The position numbers were made by a program, and so were the translations under genes. Below the pieces are notes generated by a model. That model was not told the origin of the DNA and did no database searches. It worked only from the letters and a program-made list of their open reading frames with translations. Below are positions 1 to 5,447 of a stretch of 10,274 nucleotides of DNA, piece after piece; the stretch's first letter is position 1; each line of letters opens with the position of its first letter. The DNA comes from Actinomycetota bacterium (GTDB lineage: Bacteria > Cyanobacteriota > Vampirovibrionia > Obscuribacterales > Obscuribacteraceae). Location: NCBI GenBank assembly GCA_903970355.1, contig CAJCIF010000168.1, positions 1 through 10,274 on the forward strand. Reading direction: 5' to 3'.

Positions 1-681
1 CTGTTTTGCGTAATGTTGTTTTCGGCAACGCAAATAATTTTGAGCCCGTCTTCTAGCGCGTTGAGCACAGAACAGTGGGAAGAGAGCATAAATGCTGCTC
101 AACTGGCGATCGCCAATCAAGATTTGTCAACGGCCGAAGAACTTTTAAAGCTCACGGAAAAGCAAGCAACTTCGCAATACCAGAGATTTGAAACTGCCAG
201 GCTATTGGCTCATTTGTACCAAAAGAGAAACAATTTCGGCGCTGCCCAGGTCGCTATTGAAGAAAGCGCCAATGCAGGCGGAGCAAATCTATATTTCAAA
301 ACGCTTGCCAACCAGGAATTAGCCAATTTGTACGTGGCAACCGGCCGAGCGACCGAGGGCGAGTCCTTAATGAAATCCGCACAGCAAACAATAAGCCATT
401 ATGAAGGCATGAACTTGGAAAATCACCTGAAACAGGTAGCGACGGAAGCGAATCAAATAGCTGGTCATTCCGCTCTTAAAGCAACTATAACCTGTCTGGT
501 GGATCGAACTGGCACTCTTTCATACGCTCATGTGTCGGAATCTTCGGGGAATCAAGAATTTGACCGAGTAGCGCTCAAGTCTGTTAAAAAAGTGCATGGC
601 TTCACGCCAAGACCGATTGGTTCACCCGAATTTATTCAAATTCAGATTCCAATTGGTGGAACTGAACCTGGACCCAACTGA
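1..681 (+). CDS. Exported TPR-like protein with C-terminal TonB-type domain (5' end outside window)
   Basis: The reading frame is open from base 1 and ends with TGA at 679-681. The first ATG in the window is at 13, but the codons before it (L-F-C-V) and the residues after it form a hydrophobic stretch ending near SSSALS, which looks like the second half of a signal peptide. There is no ribosome binding site in the 12 visible upstream bases, so the true start probably lies before the window. Numbering from the ATG at 13, residues 20-150 are alpha-helical and TPR-like (AEELLKLTEKQA, ETARLLAHLYQKRNNFGAAQVAIEE split over adjacent helices). Residues about 156-214 match the TonB C-terminal fold: a strand with VDRTGTLSYAHV, then SSGNQEFDRVALKSVKK and FTPRP. 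In this family the domain is often found in periplasmic proteins without a role in siderophore uptake, so the substrate is unknown. Family assignment is good; function is not known. Confidence 0.8.
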   Translation: MFCVMLFSATQIILSPSSSALSTEQWEESINAAQLAIANQDLSTAEELLKLTEKQATSQYQRFETARLLAHLYQKRNNFGAAQVAIEESANAGGANLYFKTLANQELANLYVATGRATEGESLMKSAQQTISHYEGMNLENHLKQVATEANQIAGHSALKATITCLVDRTGTLSYAHVSESSGNQEFDRVALKSVKKVHGFTPRPIGSPEFIQIQIPIGGTEPGPN

Positions 682-739
682 TAATCAGTGCGACTGCTAA
701 AATCTCTTAAACTGAGTAGGTACATTAAAGGGCTGACTA

Positions 740-1390
740 ATGGATGATAAGAAGAATCTTGGCGTCACACAAAATGTTAGCTTTAGCACCCGATTAGCCA
801 GAATAGCGCATCCGGATGATGTGCCGGAGAAATGGCGAAATACGCCAATTGGTGCCTTGATTGGTGCCCACAATTTTGAGGAGCCCATTAAAGCAAAAGG
901 ATCACCACAGCTCCTGGTTGCAACCTGCATCGAGTATCGTTTCCAGCCAATCTTGCCACCAATGTATTCTTATATAATACGGCGCGCTAGTGGCCGATTG
1001 ATCGGTTCGGAATTCAGTCTCGTTTATGTTTTGTCTAAAGGGGTTCGCCACGTCGTTCTATTAGGGCACGATGATTGTGGCATGACCCAGGTAAGTCAAC
1101 ACGCTCCAGCCATGACTAACGTATTGATCGAACAAGGTTGGGATGAAGATCGGGCCAAGGAATACATCGCTATGAATGCCGGTCGTTATGCCATTCAAGA
1201 TGAAGTTGATTCACTGAAACAAGAGTTTTTCAGGTTGAAAAAGCTATTTCTAAAAGTCGAGATTGCGCCGCTATTTATATCAATCTCTAGTCACCGTTTA
1301 TACATTCCTCGCTGGTACATCGATTACATGAACAAAGGCGAAGATGACAATGCTGGGGTAAATCCGCAAGACCTCTTGCTCTTGCCGTAA
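740..1390 (+). CDS. Beta-carbonic anhydrase-like protein
   Basis: This is a 216-residue protein of beta-carbonic anhydrase type, the zinc enzymes that interconvert CO2 and bicarbonate in the cytoplasm. The zinc-binding elements are visible in the right order: LLVATCIEYR (Cys63, Glu65, Arg67) and VVLLGHDDCGMT (His110, Cys113). The stretch RRASGRLIGSEFSLVYVL between them corresponds to the usual region preceding the second motif. The end of the protein (SLKQEFFRLKKLFLK, then ISISSHRLYIPRW) corresponds to the usual final helix and strand. The standard CxDSR motif reads C-I-E-Y-R, so the Asp of the Asp-Arg dyad is Glu and the Ser is Tyr; the three metal ligands and the Arg are kept. Activity is therefore plausible but not certain. 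There is no signal peptide. The start ATG follows an AAAGGG at about 726-731, a weak ribosome binding site. The gene is 58 bp downstream of the TonB-domain gene and could be co-transcribed with it. Confidence 0.82.
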   Translation: MDDKKNLGVTQNVSFSTRLARIAHPDDVPEKWRNTPIGALIGAHNFEEPIKAKGSPQLLVATCIEYRFQPILPPMYSYIIRRASGRLIGSEFSLVYVLSKGVRHVVLLGHDDCGMTQVSQHAPAMTNVLIEQGWDEDRAKEYIAMNAGRYAIQDEVDSLKQEFFRLKKLFLKVEIAPLFISISSHRLYIPRWYIDYMNKGEDDNAGVNPQDLLLLP

Positions 1391-1467
1391 TCAAATACAT
1401 GACCTTCCGCACAATCCCAGGCAGCAAAGAAAGGTGAAACTGGAGTAATACCTCTCGGGTTCTCCAA

Positions 1468-2271
1468 ATGACCTTAGCCGTCCATCCAATTCGCCTAATC
1501 ATTTCCCTTCTTGTCGTTGGGATTGTTATCACCACTATTGAAAGGCTTTTTCCGGCCAGACGAAAAAAGCCTGCCTGGCGCAAAGACATTGGCCTGGATG
1601 CACAATATTGGTTTTTCACTGCCCTTGTTTCAAAGACACTCTCAAAGGGGTTAGTTTTCATTGTCGTTGTCACGGTTAGTGTATTAGTGGGCAGGCACTT
1701 CGGTCCGCATCTGGCCAATGGATTTCCGCCGGTATCAAAGCAGCCAACACCCTTGATCATTGCCGAAATTCTCATCATTGGTGACTTTGTTTCCTATTGG
1801 ATGCACAGAGCATTTCACAATGGCCGCCTCTGGAAATTTCATGCCATTCACCACTCATCAATTGATCTCGACTGGCTTTCTTCTGTGCGTTTACACCCTG
1901 TAAATGAAATGGTGCAAAAATCCGTTCAAATTCTTCCCTTTGCCATTTTTGGCTTTCCAACGCATGTGCTGGCTGCTTATGTTCCCTTTCTTGTCTTCTA
2001 TGCGATCTTTATTCATGCCAATCTCGATTGGGATTTCGGACCCTTACGTTATGTCATCGCATCGCCCCGCTTTCACAGATGGCACCACACCTCAGAACAA
2101 GAAGGCTTAGACAAAAACTTTGCCGGTCTCTTGCCAATCTACGACATCATCTTCGGAACGTTCTACATGCCTGCCCATCAAACACCGCAAGTATTCGGCG
2201 TAACGAAAAAACAGATTCCCAACACACTTATAGGGCAACTTTTGTATCCATTTCAAAACGAACCGGCTTAA
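1468..2271 (+). CDS. Fatty acid hydroxylase / sterol desaturase family membrane protein
   Basis: This 267-residue integral membrane protein carries the di-iron histidine boxes of the fatty-acid-hydroxylase superfamily: HRAFH (His113, His117), HAIHHS (His125, His128, His129), an isolated RLHP (His143), His183 in IHANLDW, and HRWHH (His203, His206, His207). The ending of that region, FAGLLPIYDIIFGTFYMP, is also typical. Family members use a non-haem di-iron centre and O2 to hydroxylate or desaturate lipids such as sterols, fatty acids, carotenoids or alkylglycerols in the membrane. The substrate cannot be told from the sequence. Hydrophobic segments are visible at about 8-27, 48-75, 95-112 and 153-185. 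The ATG at 1468 is the first start after an in-frame stop at 1435-1437. There is no convincing Shine-Dalgarno sequence. Sterol-specific function is not implied by the family name, and most bacterial members act on other lipids. Confidence 0.88.
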   Translation: MTLAVHPIRLIISLLVVGIVITTIERLFPARRKKPAWRKDIGLDAQYWFFTALVSKTLSKGLVFIVVVTVSVLVGRHFGPHLANGFPPVSKQPTPLIIAEILIIGDFVSYWMHRAFHNGRLWKFHAIHHSSIDLDWLSSVRLHPVNEMVQKSVQILPFAIFGFPTHVLAAYVPFLVFYAIFIHANLDWDFGPLRYVIASPRFHRWHHTSEQEGLDKNFAGLLPIYDIIFGTFYMPAHQTPQVFGVTKKQIPNTLIGQLLYPFQNEPA

Positions 2272-2287
2272 GCACCATCATTCCCGA

Positions 2288-2314
2288 ATCTCATTTGCGG
2301 TGACGGTATGAGAT
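2288..2314 (+). repeat. 7-bp perfect inverted repeat with 13-nt loop upstream of the membrane-protein gene
   Basis: ATCTCAT (2288-2294) is repeated in inverted form as ATGAGAT (2308-2314), 9 bases before the ATG at 2324. It could be an operator half-site pair or a weak mRNA hairpin close to the ribosome binding region. It is AT-rich, has no following T-run and so is not a terminator. A pair this short can arise by chance. Confidence 0.3.
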
Positions 2315-2323
2315 ACTGGCGAA

Positions 2324-2770
2324 ATGGCTCAACATGAAACACTTCCAGCGATATCCTTATTGAAATCTTTGAGTATGTCTTGGGCTCACCTGAGAGATAA
2401 CTGGTTTTCTTTGCTGCTGACGGTATTTCTGAGAGAACTGATAAGCCTTATTGTGGCTTGCATCGCTTACGCTATTTTTGTTGATTGGAGAGAAGGGAAT
2501 TTCAGAATCGCCTTTTTAGCCAAGACCATTACTTGGAACTGTCTATATCTAGACGGCTGGAAAAATATTCTAGCCATGTTTAAAGAACGAAAGTACGCCG
2601 CTTTGCTGATTGGCGGTGCTTGCTTATTCTTTACAAGCTTAATTGGCTTTCTTGGGCTAATAATGTTCTTCAGTGAATTCTCCTTTTACGGCATGTTGTT
2701 TGAGTCGTTTTCGCTAATTTCCTTGAGCTTTTTCTACGCACAAATTAGTGAACGGGCCAAAGAACAATGA
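2324..2770 (+). CDS. Small three-TM membrane protein, translationally coupled to a signal-peptidase-like gene
   Basis: I do not recognise the family of this 148-residue protein. It has a short polar N-terminus (1-25), a hydrophobic segment at about 28-53, a loop of some 40 residues (VDWREGNFR to FKERKY), and two close hydrophobic segments at about 92-115 and 119-141, ending in a charged tail (ISERAKEQ). This suggests an inner-membrane protein with three transmembrane helices and no catalytic motif that I can see. Its last codons overlap the start of the next gene as ATGA (2767-2770), so the two are almost certainly co-translated, and it may be a partner of the signal-peptidase-like protein. 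The chosen ATG is the first in the frame; an internal Met18 (MSWAHL) is an alternative. The ribosome binding site is poor (GGCGAA just before the ATG). Expression is supported mainly by the coupling and the clean membrane topology. Confidence 0.7.
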   Translation: MAQHETLPAISLLKSLSMSWAHLRDNWFSLLLTVFLRELISLIVACIAYAIFVDWREGNFRIAFLAKTITWNCLYLDGWKNILAMFKERKYAALLIGGACLFFTSLIGFLGLIMFFSEFSFYGMLFESFSLISLSFFYAQISERAKEQ

Positions 2771-3459
2771 AATCAATTCTTGCGATTTTCGGCTTGTTAG
2801 CGCTCAGTCTATATATGAGCTTCGCATTACTCATCATGGTGCGCACCTTTGCTGAAAGTCACGTTATCCAGTCTAATTCGATGTATCCAACCCTCCACGA
2901 GTGGGAGCATCTCGGTGTTGAAAAAATCTCAACCATTTTAAAAAGAGACTACAGGCGCGGCCAAATAATCCTCTACTATCCTCCACCAACGGTGACACGA
3001 GGCAAAGACCTGAGCGGGAATCCACTTTATGTTTTGGGACGACTAACCGGATTAGCTGTACTTCCTTACGAGAATGCATTTGCCACACGTGTAATCGGAT
3101 TGCCCGGTGAACGAATACGTATTAGCCCTTCCGAAGGAGTTTTTATAAATAATCAATTGCTTGATGAAAGCAGCTACATTAGAGAACCCGCACACTATCA
3201 GCTTTTACATTTAGCCGACTTTGGTGGGCAGACAATTGACGGAGTGATTCACCCTTACGATAGTCCGGATGATGCCAGCAAGGAAATTGTTGTTCCGACA
3301 GGAAAACTTTTCGTCTTGTGCGACAATCGTAATGCAGCGTTAGACAGTCACGTCTATGGCTTTTTAGATCAAAAGCGAGTGATCGGGCGAGCTCAAAATA
3401 AGTCGTATTGGGGCTCTCATTCGGCGCTCGATCCGCCTACTTATCCGCCATCACACTAG
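2767..3459 (+). CDS. Signal peptidase I-like protein (S26 family) lacking the catalytic lysine
   Basis: This is a 230-residue protein with one N-terminal membrane anchor (residues 4-24) followed by an extracytoplasmic domain of type I signal peptidase. The serine box is present as QSNSMYPTL, with Ser38 at the nucleophile position. Further boxes are RRGQIILYYPP (63-73), TRVIGLPGERIRI (107-119) and LCDNRNAALDSHVYGFL (184-200). Active bacterial enzymes have Lys-Arg at the start of the VIGLPG box and GDNRxxSxDSR in the last box. Here the Lys is Thr107, the Gly is Cys185, the supporting Ser is Ala191 and the final Arg is His195. The Ser-Lys dyad used to cut signal peptides therefore looks incomplete. 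The fold assignment is secure, but ordinary leader peptidase activity is doubtful. There is also an insert of about 25 residues between boxes (79-105). The start overlaps the preceding membrane-protein gene by ATGA. It ends 6 bp from the convergent GNAT gene. Confidence 0.85.
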   Translation: MKSILAIFGLLALSLYMSFALLIMVRTFAESHVIQSNSMYPTLHEWEHLGVEKISTILKRDYRRGQIILYYPPPTVTRGKDLSGNPLYVLGRLTGLAVLPYENAFATRVIGLPGERIRISPSEGVFINNQLLDESSYIREPAHYQLLHLADFGGQTIDGVIHPYDSPDDASKEIVVPTGKLFVLCDNRNAALDSHVYGFLDQKRVIGRAQNKSYWGSHSALDPPTYPPSH

Positions 3460-3465
3460 CAGGTT

Positions 3466-4146
3466 TTAGTTATCTTGGCGCTTGATGCTAAGCAAATGAA
3501 AGCTGCGACGCACTTCAAATCCAAGAGCGCGGTACGATTTGACTGCCGATTCATTGCTTGGCAAAACGTGCAAGCAAGGTGTTTTATTTACCGCTAGTAT
3601 GCGTTGACATACTTCACTAACAAGCGCTTTGGCAAGACCTTTACCACGATAATCGGGATGCACGCAGACAGCGCTAATCTCAATGAAAGTGTTTGATTGG
3701 CAACGCTGTCCGGTCATTGCGATCAATTCACCAGCTTCATTGCGTATACCTATGTAGTTTTCCATTTCAATTGTGCGCGTTCCAAATGGACCAGGTTCGG
3801 TCATTTTTGCCAGTCGAACCATGTCTGGAACGTCCTCTTTGGAGAGCTCTAAAAAATCAATTGCAGGAAAGCTCAAAAGCTTTTTGCATTCCATTTGAAA
3901 AAGTTCGCTTTTAAAAAACAGATCAAAAGATTCCGGAACCTCGTGGTTGAGGTTAAGAAACAGTCCACACCTTTCGCCGGGAGAGAGCGTGTTAGCCAGA
4001 TCAGCAAAAGCCTCTCTGGTTTCTTCGCTTACCGCAGCCAGACTGGTAACGGCTGGCGGAAAACGGCGTGCCTTGCCACTTCCTTCTGCAAAGCGCGCAA
4101 ACACGCTCGTAAGGGAAGACCATATTGGATTATCTAATTCGCTCAT
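3466..4146 (-). CDS. GNAT family N-acetyltransferase
   Basis: The 226-residue product has a C-terminal GCN5-related acetyltransferase domain. Motif A is clear: FIEISAVCVHPDYRGKGLAK (154-173), where RGKGLA (167-172) forms the acetyl-CoA pyrophosphate loop. Motif B follows as CLHVLPSNESAVKSYRALGF (191-210). The segment before it (FGTRTIEMENYIGIRNEAGE, 121-140) is typical of FR47-like GNAT proteins. The N-terminal 100 residues are less conserved in appearance and may help bind the acceptor. The protein is cytosolic, with no signal peptide. The acceptor (small amine, amino acid or protein) cannot be inferred. The gene is convergent with the signal-peptidase-like gene and divergent from the HTH gene. 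The ATG at 4146 is the first in the frame and has only a weak AGG upstream; a candidate promoter is noted at 4164-4192. Confidence 0.9.
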   Translation of the reverse strand: MSELDNPIWSSLTSVFARFAEGSGKARRFPPAVTSLAAVSEETREAFADLANTLSPGERCGLFLNLNHEVPESFDLFFKSELFQMECKKLLSFPAIDFLELSKEDVPDMVRLAKMTEPGPFGTRTIEMENYIGIRNEAGELIAMTGQRCQSNTFIEISAVCVHPDYRGKGLAKALVSEVCQRILAVNKTPCLHVLPSNESAVKSYRALGFEVRRSFHLLSIKRQDN

Positions 4147-4163
4147 TGCCTAAAGAAATCACA

Positions 4164-4192
4164 ATATTACTTTGGGACACTAACTGTTGCAA
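4164..4192 (-). promoter_or_regulatory. Candidate sigma-70-type promoter of the GNAT gene
   Basis: On the minus strand, TTGCAA (4192-4187, 4 of 6 matches to TTGACA) and TAATAT (4169-4164, 4 of 6 to TATAAT) are separated by exactly 17 bp. Transcription would begin near 4157, giving a leader of about ten bases before the ATG at 4146. The fit is moderate and the leader is short, so this is only a candidate. Confidence 0.38.
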
Positions 4193-4293
4193 GTCGCAAA
4201 AGTCAGTCGATGCGGGCTATTTAAAGATCGAATCGGCAGGTTATCGTTCTTAACCCGTGCAATTTTTCAAGTTCTTTTCTTGGGCAGCCACTT

Positions 4294-4299
4294 TATAAT
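4294..4299 (+). promoter_or_regulatory. Candidate -10 element of the HTH/coiled-coil gene
   Basis: A perfect TATAAT lies 52 bp upstream of the ATG at 4352. The -35 position (about 4271-4277, around GTTCTTT) is poor, so the promoter may be weak or activator-dependent. Its place inside the open frame that begins at ATG 4187 supports the downstream start. Confidence 0.4.
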
Positions 4300-4351
4300 C
4301 ATCTCGAAGCCGAACCCCGTTATATCGGCTGCATATCCATGGGGCGAACCG

Positions 4352-5068
4352 ATGCAAAAGGACTCTTTACTTACTGTCAAAAAGGCCGCAGAAAAACTCG
4401 GTCTGGAAGAACGCATCGTCATGGAGCGCCTCACCAAAGGTGATCTCAAAGGCGAGAAGAGATCAAACTGGCTAAGAGACGAGTGGTTTGTCTCCAATGG
4501 TGCCGTCTTAAAAGAACTAGCCAAGAAAAAGGAATCGGGACCAGGAGAGCCAAATCCAAATACAAAATTAGCTGAACGGCCAGTCGAAGTAGAAGCCGAA
4601 GCTATGCCCGACGATCATTCCGATGATGATGATTGGCTCAAAAATGAACGATCACGATTGGAGCAGATCGTCGAACATGTGATGAGGCCATTGGTTGAGC
4701 GCGTAGCGGCCCAGGCAGAAGCGCTGGCGGAAAAAGACCGCATCATTCAAGAACAAGATATCAAACTGCGCCTTTTGCCTGATCTCGAGAAAAAAGCAAG
4801 AGAGCACGACGAGCTGGTCACTAAAAAAACAGTAGAAATCAGCGAATTACGCCAGCAACTTTCGGACTTGATTAACCTGAAAGAGCAGCTCGATGAGGTC
4901 GAAAAATCGAAGCAAGAGCTGGAAGGTTTCATGAACCAGGAAGTAGATCGCCTGAAGCGTGAAAAAGAGCTGAACGAAGAAGCAGCCCGCAGCCAAATGG
5001 ATGCCCTTGCCAAAGAATTGGAAGAACTACGCAAGCCCTGGTGGAAGAAGTGGTTCGCTAGCGTCTAG
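4352..5068 (+). CDS. MerR/excisionase-like HTH protein with long coiled coil and aromatic C-terminal tail
   Basis: The 238-residue protein has three parts. Residues 6-47 (LLTVKKAAEKLGLEERIV, then LTKGDLKGEKRSNWLRDEWF) resemble the winged helix-turn-helix of MerR/excisionase (HTH_17-like) DNA-binding domains. An acidic, proline-containing linker follows (about 60-95, including SDDDD). Residues 97-227 are a long, heptad-rich, highly charged coiled coil. The protein ends with KPWWKKWFASV, an aromatic-basic tail that could touch a membrane or a partner. I infer a dimeric DNA-binding or scaffold protein; targets are unknown. An upstream ATG at 4187 would add 55 residues with no family character and would overlap the promoter signals, so I chose ATG 4352, which has GGGGCG about 6 bases before it and TATAAT 52 bp upstream. 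The stop is 3 bp before the Pho-box-like repeats, so the operator abuts this gene. Confidence 0.75.
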   Translation: MQKDSLLTVKKAAEKLGLEERIVMERLTKGDLKGEKRSNWLRDEWFVSNGAVLKELAKKKESGPGEPNPNTKLAERPVEVEAEAMPDDHSDDDDWLKNERSRLEQIVEHVMRPLVERVAAQAEALAEKDRIIQEQDIKLRLLPDLEKKAREHDELVTKKTVEISELRQQLSDLINLKEQLDEVEKSKQELEGFMNQEVDRLKREKELNEEAARSQMDALAKELEELRKPWWKKWFASV

Positions 5069-5071
5069 GCG

Positions 5072-5111
5072 CTGTCACAGAACTGCCACACATCTGTCAC
5101 CCGACTGCCAC
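5072..5111 (+). promoter_or_regulatory. Tandem Pho-box-like operator: four CTG(T/C)CAC heptamers at 11-bp period
   Basis: Heptamers start at 5072 (CTGTCAC), 5083 (CTGCCAC), 5094 (CTGTCAC) and 5105 (CTGCCAC), with 4-bp spacers AGAA, ACAT and CCGA. The E. coli PhoB box consists of two CTGTCAT-like 7-bp direct repeats separated by 4 bp, so this array equals two adjacent boxes. A -10-like TATATT lies 11 bp after the last heptamer, the spacing expected where the box replaces the -35. The match is to the known operator design; the regulator itself is not in this window, and another OmpR/PhoB-family regulator could be the binder. Confidence 0.65.
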
Positions 5112-5122
5112 ACTCGCGCACG

Positions 5123-5128
5123 TATATT
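5123..5128 (+). promoter_or_regulatory. Candidate -10 hexamer of the Pho-box-like promoter
   Basis: TATATT (5 of 6 matches to TATAAT) is preceded by no TTGACA-like -35; the heptamer array occupies that place. Transcription would start near 5135, leaving a leader of about 26 bases that contains the AAAGGCAGG ribosome binding region before the ATG at 5161. Confidence 0.5.
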
Positions 5129-5160
5129 CAAAACGTGCAGAGGCAAAAGGCAGGTAAACG

Positions 5161-5367
5161 ATGATGTGTGCAGATGTAATGAACAACGGCGGCGGTTACG
5201 TACGGCGCAGAGTTACAGAAATAGAACTGCCTCACGTCGAAGAATCGCAGTCGGGAAGCTTGAAGATTATGCGCAAACCGTATGCCGGTATGAAGGAACT
5301 GAAGCGCAAACCCTCATTTAACCTCGCAAGTCTGGTCCGCCTGATTCGCAAAATCTGGATGCCATAG
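5161..5367 (+). CDS. Small basic protein of unknown function, predicted Pho-type regulation
   Basis: I do not recognise this 68-residue protein. It is rich in Arg and Lys, has a Gly-rich start (MNNGGGYVRRRV), an acidic middle (EIELPHVEES) and a basic, amphipathic C-terminus (FNLASLVRLIRKIW). There is no signal peptide or clear transmembrane helix; the C-terminal helix could lie on a membrane or bind nucleic acid or phosphate polymers, but this is inference. Support for it being real comes from context: an AGG-containing ribosome binding site (AAAGGCAGG) 6 bases before the ATG, a -10 hexamer, and the tandem Pho-box-like operator placed exactly upstream. A second Met at codon 2 is an alternative start. 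A longer frame at 5001-5321 overlaps it but lies over the HTH gene and operator and is less likely. Confidence 0.6.
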   Translation: MMCADVMNNGGGYVRRRVTEIELPHVEESQSGSLKIMRKPYAGMKELKRKPSFNLASLVRLIRKIWMP

Positions 5368-5371
5368 AAAT

Positions 5372-5398
5372 TTCACAAGCTTAGTCTTTAATTATAGT
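5372..5398 (+). promoter_or_regulatory. Candidate promoter of the Sel1-repeat gene
   Basis: TTCACA (5372-5377, 5 of 6 to TTGACA) is followed after 15 bp by TATAGT (5393-5398, 5 of 6 to TATAAT). The hexamers are good but the spacer is shorter than the usual 16-18 bp. Transcription would begin near 5405, with a leader of about 43 bases. A second -10-like TATATT is present at 5424-5429 but has no well-spaced -35. Confidence 0.35.
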
Positions 5399-5447
5399 TG
5401 CCAAGATCATCAATCCTACGGCTTATATTGCAGTAAGGAAGGGCAAT

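Noticed and set aside
694..703. Shared 10-mer GCTAAAATCT at about 696 and again at about 7692 as a common promoter motif
   Set aside because: It contains a TAAAAT -10-like hexamer, but neither copy has a -35 at proper spacing and two copies are too few to call.
1287..1778. 163-residue minus-strand frame spanning the carbonic anhydrase end and the hydroxylase start
   Set aside because: It is antisense to two genes with recognisable motifs and shows no domain pattern.
3460..3465. Bidirectional terminator between the convergent signal-peptidase-like and GNAT genes
   Set aside because: Only 6 bp separate the stops, and no GC-rich stem with a T-run is visible around them.
4187..4351. N-terminal extension of the HTH gene starting at ATG 4187 (55 extra residues)
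   Set aside because: The added residues have no family character, the region holds a perfect TATAAT (4294-4299) and the putative GNAT promoter, and ATG 4352 begins exactly before the HTH domain.
4747..5034. Minus-strand frame rich in Ser and Phe
   Set aside because: It is the complement of the Glu/Lys-rich coiled coil; the Ser/Phe composition is the expected antisense shadow.
5001..5321. 106-residue plus-strand frame overlapping the end of the HTH gene
   Set aside because: It runs through the HTH coding end and the phased operator, and its Arg/Thr/Cys-rich translation looks like an out-of-frame reading.
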